DNA of 64,000 bases from Cryptomeria japonica (Eukaryota > Streptophyta > Pinopsida > Cupressales > Cupressaceae). Where the stretch lies: NCBI RefSeq assembly GCF_030272615.1, contig NC_081415.1, positions 510,217,873 through 510,281,872 on the forward strand. Direction: 5' to 3'. The notes below the pieces were generated by a model. It was not told the origin of the DNA. It saw only the letters and a program-made list of their open reading frames with translations, and did not search any database. Below, in pieces: positions 11,946-22,996 of the stretch (positions are counted from its first letter, which is position 1; each line of letters opens with the position of its first letter). The position numbers and the translations under genes are program-made.

Positions 11946-14831
11946 ATGGAGTCTTTGAGTTCCACAGGAAAGAAAAGAGTGACAAAAAGCTCTAAATCTA
12001 GGGCTAAGAAATCTAAGAAAGAAGAGGAAGCTTCGATTCGAAGACTAAACCAAGATATGATACAATAAATGCAAGCACCAGGCCCTAAGTCTAGAAGATC
12101 GAAACAACATTTTCCTAGGAGGGAGCAATTGGAAGATAAATACAAAAATGTCGGAGATGTGTGGACCAAAGTGAGAGGATATGAATTGTTCCCGTTTCAC
12201 TACCTGAGAAGAGACAAGGAAATACCACTTTGCAACCCATGAAAGACCAATTTGGGTAAGCTAATTGTCCCAAATGTGTTTGTAAGTGTGAAATTGCTAG
12301 AAACCCTAGTGAAAAACTATAATTCTGTGGGGAGGTATATTTAGGCCCCTAATGGAGATGCTTTTATTAGGTTTTCTGTTGGTACACTGAATGAAGTATT
12401 TAACCTAGATCCCAACCCTGATAAACCCTTATCTTTCAGAGAATTGAAAGGAATACCTCATAATGGATATAACATATACTGGGTGGAAGTTAGCTATCCA
12501 TAAGAAGGAGGCAGGTATACTGACAAAACAAGATGGGCCACCATTTAACATTGAGTTATTCATACATTACCTACAATATACTTATATGTCTTGTGGGTAG
12601 TTAGGAGGAGTTGAAGTTCCTGATCTAATGAGTACTGGGCCGTTAGTCTTAGCCTCAGATATCCAAATGTATGAGCCCAAACCATTTGGCTACACCTCTT
12701 ATTTGGTAGAAAAATTACATGAGGGTTTCCTGAACCTTAGGGATAACGAAAGCCCTACTTTTATGTTTTATTCATTTTTGATGCATTTAGTATTGTTTTA
12801 TGGACGTTTTAGGGGTATGTGGCTCGAGGAGTTAGTGCTTAATACCAGAAATAGGGAAGGGGAGGAACAACCGGTTCAACTATGGACTTCTATTTGGGAC
12901 TCTCGTTATGTGAGATCAAACTACATAAAATTTGAAGAGTGGATAGCGAAATCATTAAACAAGATATATGGGGTTCCTTATGATGGATCAATTTTAAATG
13001 AGATTAAGGCATTTTTAAGGTCTAAAGATTTTGATGATAGGAAAATTGTGAATCATAACTCGGGAGATTGGTACGTGCACCAAAACTTTACTTGTTTTAG
13101 GATCTATGGATTTTGAAGGAAGCCCATACATGTTACAAAAATGTGTTCCTGATAGAATAGCATATTTGTAGATTGTAAGACAATTAAGTGTCTCAAATGC
13201 TAAACACTTTGGAGATAAACATAAGCAGGATTTCTTGCCTGGAACTCTTAGTTTTAGAGATTTCACTATTGTTTCTACAAAGGCATATGGAATAATTGAC
13301 AAAAAGTTAATGGAAGAGTATAATTTTTTTGAACATATTGCAAGAAAAAACTATGATCCGAAGGGGTACATCCACTCTTGTAAGAAAAGACAAAATCTAG
13401 GAGGTTATTTGCACTTGATTTTGGAAGCAGAAGACATCTTCAGAAATATGGAAGATGTAGAAGCACAAGAGGTAATTGATAATTTGAATAGAGAACTGGA
13501 AGAAAAGAAACAAAGGTTGATAGAAATGGAGACAAAAGAAGAGATGTCAGAAAGTGAACCAGATGACCATGAAGTTGTTTCTAGATATCGGGAAAAGGAA
13601 CAAGAAGAAGAACCAAATGAAAATGAGCAAATTGCGAGTAAGATGGAGATTCATGTAGATTCACGATTAGAAGAACATTCTTCTTTTGTACCAGATGATG
13701 TATTTGTGAAATCTAAAGAATTTCTTTTCTCTATAATTTCAAAGGCAAAAGGTTGAGGGAATCTATCCCACATATAACACCTGAAAATGAGGCAGAGTTG
13801 TTGAAAAGGTTAAAGGAGGATATAGAAGTAGAGTTGGTTACAATGACTCCCCCAAAAGGGAGATTATTACTTACAGAAGCTGGAGTAATTCTGTTTCTAG
13901 GATGGGATTTGAGTGCATCTTTTATTTTTGGCAGTCTATTACACTTTGACAACAAGGATTTCAAATTGGATATTCAAGGAGTAGAGGATGTGTTTATTGG
14001 ATCCAGGTTTGACCAATATGAGGAAGCCTTACTGCTATGGGAATTGTATCCTCTGAATAAAAGGCCTAAAATTATTGATGTGGATAAAGCATTTGGCCAT
14101 ATGATGAAATTGAAAGTTGGGGAAATTGATCCCATTGTTTCAGCAGACATTGGAGTTGATATTTCAAAGTTTAACAAAGCACAAATAATTAGAATAGTAA
14201 GGGAAAGAGATCAATAAAAAGGATTGTATGAGGAAACCATAAGAAGAAGTGGACAATCTGCGCCAATGATACTTTCCCCTGATAATTTTAAATGGAAAAG
14301 AAATGTGAAGAGCTGCAACAAGAAAATCAGAGAATTCTTAAACAAATGCAGAATGTAAGAGTCGATACTGCCTCTTTTCTATTGAATAAAAGATTTGAAA
14401 ATTTGAAAGGATCTTTGGAAGAGTTGTGGGTTATTTTTCAAAAGAATATGGATAATTCTATATCACATAATAGGATAAAGAACATATTGGGAACTAAACT
14501 ACATGACAATACTTTGAAAGGGACATATGCTAAAGAAATTGAGAAGATCAAATGGCTGCTTAAAAAACATGACAATTTTGATGCAGAGTTACAAACTAAA
14601 TATGATGAATGTAAAGACATAGTCCAACATGGTATCCCAGTGCTAACTAATCAGAGGGGAGAAATCATGGATAAAGACAAGTGGATTTCAGAATGCCAAA
14701 ATCTACTAAGTACTGCCCTTAATGCTGCCCAATCAGATGGAATTGATTTGAAGGAAACAATTACACAGATGGAACAATTTGTCACATGGGAGATCATTGT
14801 CAAGGACCTGATCCATGATGCAAACACCTAA
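11946..14831 (+). pseudogene. Decayed large ORF of repeat family R, function unknown
   Basis: Starts at ATG 11946 with a very basic N-terminus (GKKRVTKSSKSRAKKSKK). A globular region follows (VGDVWTKVRGYELFPFHY, FIRFSVGTLNEVFNLDPNPD, PVQLWTSIWDSRYVRSNYIK, FLPGTLSFRDFTI). An acidic linker around 13500-13650 is rich in Glu. A last part has a predicted coiled coil (14292-14400, EKKCEELQQENQRILKQMQ) and ends at TAA 14829-14831. The frame shifts several times (near 12530, 13110, 13745 and 14290). At least five stops sit where a C-to-T change in CAA, CAG or CGA would explain them. A 21671-21995 segment repeats the central part with about the divergence of an old repeat copy. Composition suggests a gag-like or other retroelement structural protein, but I recognise no named domain. 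Confidence 0.6.
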
Positions 14832-15006
14832 AAAATAGAAAAGTACTTGGAGCATATTAAAAAATGTGGCAAGATACTTGGGGATTGAAATTGTTTTCAA
14901 ATATTTTAAAATGTTATCTTCAATGCTTTTATGTAATATGTCTAGTAGTTAAGTTATTTTTAGTCAGTTAGTTTTTAGTAAGGAGTTTAAGTCTTAGTTA
15001 GTTTAA

Positions 15007-15041
15007 TTCCAAATGAAAGGGTATGCCCTTTCATTTTGGAA
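15007..15041. other. Near-perfect hairpin
   Basis: TTCCAAATGAAAGGG pairs with CCCTTTCATTTTGGAA across a 4-nt loop (TATG) with one bulged base. It lies about 175 bp past the end of the family R ORF. It could be an RNA 3'-end structure or the relic of a small inverted-repeat element. Confidence 0.7.
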
Positions 15042-15140
15042 CTGAATCCTCATCAATTTATAGGGGATCCTTTTGATGAGAAGACATTCATGATCATTCT
15101 GTTCAAGACGTATTATATGCAAGTCCTTTTGAAGTTTGTT

Positions 15141-15725
15141 TTCTAGAAATGCCAAAACTGGCGAATGCATTATAATGTATTGGAGCTAGTTGATAATCTT
15201 ATGCTTATTTCAATATAAAGATCACATGTTCTGCATCTCTGATGGTATCTATCTTTTCAATTGTTTGATTAGTTCCGTGTGATAAATCTATTTAGTTAGA
15301 TTGTTTCAATGTGCTATCTCATGTTATTATAATTTGAATTAGGTTTCAATTTGAATAATTCACATAGACGCCTTTGAAGTGATGGTCTTGTTTTAAAGAG
15401 AAAATTTAATAAGACTGTCTCTAGGGTTAGATTCTGGAAATGCCAAATAGGTGAAAAGACATTGTGCTATATGTAATCAGTTGATTATCTTATGTTTATT
15501 TAAATACAAAGATCAAGTGTTTTTCATCTATGATGGTATTTATCTTTTTGATTGTTTGATTAGTTCCTTGTGATAAATCTATTCATTTAGATTGTTTCAA
15601 TGTGCTATCCTATGTTATTATAGTTTGGGTTGAGTTTTAGTTTGATTATTAGTTTGAAGGATTGGATGTCAAGCTTCATTCTATCTTATTGGTCTTTTAG
15701 AGCAAAGTTAAATTCAATAAGACTA
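15141..15725 (+). repeat. Tandem duplication, unit about 290 bp
   Basis: Two consecutive copies, starting TTCTAGAAATGCCAAA at 15141 and TTCTGGAAATGCCAAA at 15432. Both continue through TGATGGTAT.TATCTTTT and TTGTTTGATTAGTTCC.TG to GTTTCAATGTGCTATC. No coding potential. Confidence 0.85.
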
Positions 15726-16509
15726 ACTGCAACATTATGTCAGGGGTGAAGGCACTGGTCTACTATTATTTGAAGATAATTTAATCAGGTGTTTTCAGAG
15801 TAATCTCAATTAATAAATCACTTATAATAAAGTAACCTTTTATTTAAAGCATTCATTTACAAGCAAGCAATTCAAAGTTTTCAGTAATTATTTAATTGAA
15901 GTGATAATCTCAGGAATCATTTCCCTCGAATGCACATAAACCGTAGAAACATTCAATTCCAATCAGACATACTTGACAACAATGGGATTAATACCCATCA
16001 AAAGTCTCTTCTCAATCTTCAAAACACCCTTACAAAATAACTTATTAGACACCAACCATACTTTGAGGAAGACAAACATGACGAAGGCTTCCCTTATGTT
16101 GTAATGAAGCTAATTGCTCCGATCAATCTCTTGATATCATTGTTGTAGACTTATCCTCCAATTTATAGAAAGATCCAACAGTTCAAATGAAAGCTATGAT
16201 AATTATTCCAAAACTTCTACAGGATACAAGACAGACAATATTAAGATAAACTATACAAGATACACATTATGAAGAAAACTAGTCAAAATTCTTGATAACA
16301 TCAAATGAAATATAGTGTTTGATTAGATTCTACTTTCTTTTAAAGTTCTATACAATACCAATATTTCTATTAACCCATAACAAAATACACAACTAACAAA
16401 TATAATGAGATAAATTATTCATATTTCAAGCCTCCAACTCAAAACGATTCTGCATGATAGAACCAATATCCATTAGGACTCGTTTCACCTTATGTTTTGT
16501 GATGATGAA

Positions 16510-18006
16510 TTCAATGTGTAGGGAAAAATTAATGGGATTGTGAGGCATGTTGTGGCTCTTGATCAGTATGTTCTGAATCCATTGGCCATGGTTGCAACAT
16601 TATGTGGTCTTGACAAAGAGATATTATCATTGAAGCTTCATTCACTGGAGCATTTCCTTAGTCCAGATGACAAGTATGAAGTTATCGAACATGTAATGGT
16701 TACAATAACCAACCAAGTTGGTGTTGACATAAACCTAGCAACATCACATGAATGGATGTTTTCTCATCTACAATTTGTAGCTGGCCTTGGACCTACAAAA
16801 GTTGCTTCCATAGAAAGGGCTATTTTGAGGGCTGGAAGGGTTTACAGTCGTAGAGAATTGTTGACCCCTATAGAAGCTATGAAGCGACTTGTCTTTATAA
16901 ATGTTGCTATTTTTTAAGGGTTAGAGGGATCGAACAAGAAGCTTCTGGGAACCATGTTATGGATCCATTGGACGATACTATAATTTATCCAGAGTCATAT
17001 GAACTAGCCAAGAAAATGGTTGAGGATGTATACTATGAAGATGCAGGACAAGATATAGATGATATGGATGAGGAAACACAAGAAATGGCAGTTGAACATG
17101 TCAAAAAATATCCCCATGTGTTAAAGGCCCTTGATATTGATGAATATGCTAGAAGTGTGGAACAACAGACATCAAATAAAAAGTAGGAAACTCTTACTGA
17201 CATAAAGATTGAATTGGTACATGGATTTAAGGATTGGCGAACACCATATAAAGAGCCATCCCAGGATGAGGAATTTTATCTGCTAACTGGAGAAAATAAA
17301 GACCCTTTCAGTGGGGAAAATTGTAGAAGCAACTTCCCGTAGAGTCCTAGATAATCGTATAAAAGTTGCTTCCATACAAAGGGCTATTTTGAGGGCTAGA
17401 AGGGTTTACAGTCGCAGAGAATTGTTGACCCCTCTAGAAGCTATGGAGTGACTTGTCTTTATAAATGCTACTGGTTTTTTAAGGGTTAGAGGGACCAGGC
17501 AAGCAACTTTTGGGAACCATGTTATGGATCCATTGGATGATACTATAATTCATCCAAAGTCACATAAACTATCCAAAAAAATGGCTGAGGATGTATACTG
17601 TGAAGATGCAGGACAACATATAGATGAGAAAACACAAGAAATGACAGTTGAACATGTCAAAAAATATCCCCATGTGTTAAAGGCCCTTGATATTGATGAA
17701 TATACTATAAGTGTGGAACAATGGACATCCAATAAAAAGCGGGAAACTCTTGTTGACATAAAGATTGAATTGGTACATGGATTTATGGATTGACGAACAC
17801 CATATAAAGAGCCATCCCAGGATGAGGAATTTTTTCTGCTAACTATAGAAAATGAAGAGACCCTTTCAATGGGGAAAATTGTACAAGCAACTGCCTGTAG
17901 AGTCCTAAATAATCGTATAAAAGCTTCTTCCATACGAAGGGATATTTTGAGGGTTGGAAGGGTTTACAGTCATAGAGAATTGTTGGCCCCTCTAGAAGCT
18001 ATGAAG
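16510..18006 (+). pseudogene. SPT6: Intron-free SPT6 fragment, internally duplicated
   Basis: SPT6 is a conserved nuclear histone chaperone and RNA polymerase II elongation factor. Here only its middle is present. The first pass reads GIVRHVVALDQYVLNPLAMV, then the helix-hairpin-helix signature FVAGLGPTKVASIERAILRA, FLRVRG (after one frameshift), LDDTIIYPESYELAK, DWRTPYKEPSQDEEFY and IVEATSRRVLDNRI. The sequence then jumps back to KVASI, so a unit of 564 bp, then 558 bp, is repeated. Copies begin near 16798, 17361 and 17919, and the third is cut off after about 90 bp. No introns interrupt it, implying origin from a processed RNA. There is no genuine start: the frame upstream has TAG at 16519, and the N- and C-terminal thirds of SPT6 are absent. 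Stops include TAG 17184-17186. It is non-functional as SPT6. Confidence 0.9.
16798..18006 (+). repeat. Tandem repeat array in SPT6 fragment (2.15 copies)
   Basis: Period 564 bp then 558 bp, measured from GTTGCTTCC at 16801, GTTGCTTCC at 17365 and GCTTCTTCC at 17923. Junctions are both of the form AATCGTATAA followed by AAGTTGCT or AGCTTCT. Equal junctions in both places indicate one duplication event followed by unequal crossing over. Confidence 0.9.
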
Positions 18007-18223
18007 TGACTTGTCTTTATAACTGGCAACCGCAGAATGGAGAGGTTAAGGAGGTTGAGGATCCATATTTTGCCAAAGCGGATACCATTAAACAAATTGA
18101 ACAAGAGAATGCAAGGAAAGCAAAGGAACTTGAAAAAAATCTTGATGACAAGAACGAAAGGACCAACCTCTTGTACAGTTGCTGCCGAGCATCTATCTGT
18201 AGCAATTGTGCCCTAATAATTTT
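18007..18223 (+). pseudogene. Short coiled-coil coding tail of family R
   Basis: Reads CLYNWQPQNGEVKEVEDPYF and then a Lys/Glu-rich helix (KQIEQENARKAKELEKN) ending near CRASICSNC. It follows the third SPT6 unit without a break. The same segment recurs at 21998-22208. I do not recognise the protein. It may be a second captured exon or the 3' coding end of the family R element. Confidence 0.5.
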
Positions 18224-19683
18224 TGAAATGCCACGCCAGGAACCCTTAAGGAAAACAACACAACTAAGCAACTAAAGGGTGAAATATTTTTTTTAAAAGA
18301 TTAAGTGCATTAATTATAACAATTGTACGCTTAATAACACAACGTAAGTCTAACACATGATTTCCTAAGGGTTACCAATGAAGATTACTTCACAGATTAT
18401 ATTAACACCATGGTTAATCCAATTGTCCATTTAATTAGGTAAAATAAATGCTTAAGATAAAACCTACACATACATCTAAATTTCATAACGAAAGAATCAA
18501 AGTATTTCGATGCATTTTTTTTCCATATTTCATTTATACATAAGATCAAGCAACTGAATTACCATACATTCCATCGACATAATATTACAATATCCATAAA
18601 TACATGGCTTCCAAATATACCACATAATCCAAAAGTTACAATATCAAGGTTACATAAAAGTTTGATACAATGACCACAAGGTCTCAATTGAACAATGATC
18701 ACGAACATGAGCTGGTACATGAACCATGAACCAAGAAACACCAGCAAAGCCTTTTCTCGCCTGAAGATACAATCCAGAACATCCGATGGGAAGTGGCACT
18801 ACCACCCGACCATGTGATCCCAAAATGGAACCACCCCACCATGCTAGGAGATAGTAGAAGACTCTCAAGCAAGCAAAATAAGACAAGTACGAAAGAACTA
18901 CATGACTCCGCAAACATCCATGTGACTCAACTCACAAACACTAGTGACTCTAAGGAGAGAGTGCCATTGCATGAATTAAGGTGGTTACCCTGGTAGGCCT
19001 CCATAGGTCTCGGCCCCCATCCCGGGTTATCCTGGTAACCTCTCCCGAACCTCCGGCTCCATCTAAGCCTCATGTGGACCCTACCAATCCTTTCATGAAG
19101 ACAAGGTGGTAAGTTTGCTATTCCAGGCCTTCTCACCACATCCTGAGCCTATACAAGCACTCAACCATGTGCAGGGCACATTATCTTAATTAATATTTAA
19201 TCTACCCACCCCCTAATCAATTAATAGGTTATCACTTCTTAACTGACTTTTGAGGGGTTATCCTGCCATCCACTTCGGGCGCGGCCCCCGCTCGAAAGCC
19301 ACTCTCTCTCATAGGACACTAACAGGAAAGATCTCTCTACGAGAACTCTATGACGAAATAGACAACCATATCTAATCCTGACAAATCACAGGTGAAGGAT
19401 ACACAGTCACTAACCCATGATTGACCATTTGGAACAAAAAACACAATGGCTCACATCAACAAGGTTATACAACAACACCTAACCAAGGGGTATGACAACA
19501 TATGACATAACAACAACTCAACCAGAATTGCAACTCACTATATGTATATATATACATATATATAGATATTATATATAATAATTTAATTAGAAACCAAATT
19601 TTATATCTCTGGCACGGAAATCCGAAAGTACCATATTTTGATTTGCATGAAATTTGTTTAGGGAGCAGTGAAAATACAACCCC

Positions 19684-19838
19684 CCTCCCCCTTGCTACCA
19701 CACGGTAGGTAGTACATGCTACCTTACCGCAGCAGGTGCTACCGCCGGTAGCATTGCTACCTTGCGGTAGCAGGTACTACCGCTGGTAGTATTGCTACCG
19801 CCGGTAGCTGTACTACTGTCGGTAGTAACTACCAAAAG
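19684..19838. repeat. GC-rich palindromic minisatellite, CTACCG/CGGTAG type
   Basis: Repeats of GGTAGCA, GCTACCG and CCGGTAG in alternating orientation, about ten units, in an otherwise AT-rich solo LTR. It occupies the same position as the CCACGG-type arrays in the other LARD-family LTRs. Confidence 0.85.
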
Positions 19839-20457
19839 TTTTTATTTTTTAAATTTTTTTTATATATTTTTTTAATTAAAATTTACAATAGCATCAGAAT
19901 ATAATAAACTTCATTTTCCAATAAAAATTTATTTAATACAATTTTTTTTCCAAAAATAATTAAATAAAACAATTTCCCCAAAACTTAAATAACCCAATAA
20001 ATTTAATTGAGATTAAATTTATTACTAAATAATTACACAGAGATGCACAAATACTAAAATGGACAACCATAGCCAAATAACGAACAAAATCAAACAAGAG
20101 GGAATATTTTCTCTGGTATATCCCATTTCTCCCAAATCTTGCAATTTCCATGCACAATAAAAATCTTGGCAAAATTTGCCATATTAACTTTTCCCAATTT
20201 TCTCAAAATTTTAATCTACAAACACCCAAGAAATAACTTCTTTCCATAAACTAGAAAACTAATTTCAGGAATGGACTATAGCCAAGAACAAGAAATAACC
20301 AGAAAGAACTTTAGATTTGACAAATATTGTTAACACACATCATTCAAAAAGAAGGAAGAAATAAAATATTTTCTTTAAAAACAACCAGAAGAAGCCACCC
20401 AACCTGGTATAGCTTTCCTCGAAGAACTTTGTAGGAGAGATTCAATCCTTCAACAAT

Positions 20458-20553
20458 CTTCCAATAATTTTTCTTCACCAAAATCTAAGCTTCCAATAAT
20501 TTTTCTTCACCAAAATCTAAGCTTCCAATAATTTTTCTTCACCAAAATCTCTA
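20458..20553 (+). repeat. 32-bp tandem repeat, three copies
   Basis: Units starting CTTCCAATAATTTTTC at 20458, 20490 and 20522, nearly identical, inside the solo LTR. Confidence 0.95.
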
Positions 20554-21670
20554 CCTCTTTTGTGTGACTTTCTCCCCCAAAATAAAAAGATATATTCCCC
20601 TTTTAAACTAAAATTCTAGGTTGCATATATTTTTCTCAAAAACCTTAATATTTAATTTTAGTAATTAAAAACAATTTTATTTTTCTTTTCTAATTCCTAA
20701 CAAAGGAATAAATTAACATGCAATAAGCAAAAATCATTATTTTTTCCTTTCTTTTCTCATGCAAATTAATTAATTTCCTTAAAAAGGAATTAAAGCAATA
20801 CTTTAATTCTAATTTATTCTTTTATTCTTTTATTTATTTATTTATTTTGTTATTCTTTTATTTATTTAAAATTCTAGGAAACAATAAATGAAATTAATCT
20901 AATTTATTTTTCACTAAAATTTAAATAAAATATATTTCTAATATCATGCAACTTGCAACTTAATTTAATTAATTAAATTTATAATCTCAATGCATAAAAT
21001 ACATAATTCAAAAATACCAACTATGAGATAACTTCATAAATTTAATTAATTAATTAAATCCACTAAACACACAAACTGAACAAACCCCAAGCAAAGACTC
21101 ATAAAAAGTCAAATGACAATAACGAAGGCCGAACAAACTGACAGGACGACCAACTGACGACACTCACAAGAGTGTAACTGGTTAAAATAGGGTCAACTAC
21201 TACCTCCTCCACTTCCATCAAACAGTATAAGGCACACTCAGACCTGTGAAGCCAGGTGGAGACGATACCCCGTACCTACCTGGTACTTGTACCTGCAATA
21301 TCCTGCATCACCGCACCACACTTGCATATATACAATATAGAAAACATGACATGCACACTGATGAAGGAGAATCACGACGTTCCCTATCTCACAAGAGTGA
21401 ATGTCCCCTTGCATCCAATACACTCGCAGACATGCAACATATAATTTCACATTGCATAGATAAAGTAAAGTGTCAGTACATAGCAATAATCCATAAAATG
21501 CCATAAACCACAAGTACTGAAATACTACAAATAAATTATGCATCTCATATCCAGATAAAGCATGAAATAATGTCATATGAGTCTGAATAGCACATCATGG
21601 TAATGTATCCACTGAAAGTAAACAATAATAAAATATCAGTCTATTGAGTTCAAACGAGGAGGGTACTACA

Positions 21671-22208
21671 ATTTCCCTAATTTTAACTTTTACTCATTAT
21701 TGATGCATTTAATCTTATTCTATGGATGTTTAGGGGTATGTGGCCAGAGGATTTGAGGCTTAACGTTAGAAACAACCAAGGGGAGGAGCAACCTGTTCAA
21801 TTATGGACTTCTGTTTGGGATTCTCGTTACACAAGATCAAATTATATCAAATTTGAGGAATGGATAGTAAAGACAATTTATCGAAAGTATGGATTTGCTT
21901 GTGATGGATCAATCTTAGATGATATTAAAGATTTTTAAGACCTAAATATTTTGATGACAGAAAGATAGTGAATCATAACTGGGGAGATTGGTATGTCCAA
22001 CGACTTGTCTTTATAACTGGAAGCCACAAAATGGAGAGGTTAAGGAGGTTGAGGATCCATATTTTGCCAAAGCTGATACCATTAAATAAAGTGAACAAGA
22101 GAATGCAAGGAAAACAAAGGAACTTGCAAAAAAATATTGATGACAAGAATGAAAGGACCAAACTCTTGTACAATTGTTGTTGAGCATCTATCTGCAACAA
22201 TTGTGCCC
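21671..22208 (+). pseudogene. Internally deleted second copy of the family R ORF
   Basis: 21696-21995 encodes FRGMW.ED, PVQLWTSVWDSRYTRSNYIK and NHNWGDWYVQ, matching 12790-13075 of the long ORF. At 21995 it jumps directly to the coiled-coil tail also found at 18007. The joining sequence CGACTTGTCTTTATAA is the same 16-mer that occurs in the SPT6 fragment (16891). The simplest reading is a deletion derivative of an element that already contained SPT6 sequence. Confidence 0.75.
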
Positions 22209-22289
22209 GTGTATAATGATGGCACGTGATTACTTTTTTTTTGAAAAATACCACATTTTCGTCGAAATTTCGACGTGAAATATGAAATC

Positions 22290-22752
22290 TGCACTATCAG
22301 CAAAAGTCAACCGGATGGTAACACACAAGTGAAAGCATGTGATCAAGATAGAATACACCGATGAAGTCCATCGACAGAATGCACACTAGCGGCAATGGAG
22401 AAATCTTGTATTGCCGATAGCCGATGATGCTATCAGTAAGACTTATCCTGTTGGACACTAGCAAAAGTAAAACACATCGACAAAGGTTACGACAATAAAG
22501 GGTCAAAGCTTATGCTGAGGAGATATAACGTATTGGGAGGAGCTATGCAGAGGGAAAAGACATCGGGGAAATTATGCCCATTGCCTGAACACATTTTAAG
22601 CTATCCCGATGCTTGATGAGACTAGAGGAATAACTCGCACCAATCAGCAGGAAGAGAGGTCATCGACTTATGTTATTTCGATGAGTAAGAAGAAATCAAG
22701 AGGCTGTGAAAATCATCAAACCAACATATGCCGATCAATAGGTAAAATCCGT
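22290..22752 (+). repeat. LTR-like block of family R, right copy
   Basis: Starts TGCACTATCAG and aligns with 11037-11660 through islands such as GACTTATCC and GTCATCGACTTATGTT. It is shorter and diverged. It lies 80 bp downstream of the second ORF fragment. Confidence 0.5.
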
Positions 22753-22996
22753 GTTCGTCGAGATGCCGATGTGAAATTTCAACAAGTTCAAATTCTGACG
22801 AACACGGGGTATACTTTAAAAAATAAATAAAAAATAATCCGACAAAGCAAAAGAAATCCCATATCCGATCGGAAATGTTCGTCGATTTTTCGTCCGAATT
22901 CCGACGTGAAATTTTAACACGTCAGAATTCCGATGGACACAGGGTAATTTTTGAAAAAAAAAACAAATTAATACGACAAAACAAAAGATATCCCAT
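22753..22996 (+). repeat. Tandem repeat, two units of about 124 bp
   Basis: Units begin GTTCGTCGA at 22753 and 22877. Both contain a gene-free pattern CCGA.GTGAAATTT, ACACGGGGTA or ACACAGGGTA, then an A-rich run and CGACAAA.CAAAAGA.ATCCCATA. A third fragment of the start lies at 22258-22285 (TTCGTCGAAATTTCGACGTGAAAT). Confidence 0.8.

Larger units (their letters stand above)
14832..16509. other. Non-coding interval of repeat family R
   Basis: Contains the hairpin at 15007-15041 and the tandem duplication at 15141-15725, listed separately. The rest, to the start of the SPT6 fragment, is AT-rich with no supported gene. Confidence 0.4.
18224..21670 (-). mobile_element. Solo LTR of the LARD-like family
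   Basis: Begins TGAAATGCCACGCCAGGAA and ends GGGTACTACA, matching the ends of the LTR at 44749-48753 (TGTAATGCCCCGCC...GGGGTACTACA). Flanks ATTTT and ATTTC form a 4/5 target duplication. Shared internal landmarks are the block with ATAGGTTATCACTT near 19225 and the segment beginning GACCTGTGAAGCCAGGTGGAG at 21241 (compare 48471). 3447 bp, no internal domain, so it is a solo LTR left by recombination. It separates two pieces of repeat family R. Strand is given by comparison with the complete element. Confidence 0.85.

Noticed and set aside
22753-22996. CRISPR-like array
   Set aside because: Only two long units with no short identical repeats or unique spacers, in a plant nuclear context.
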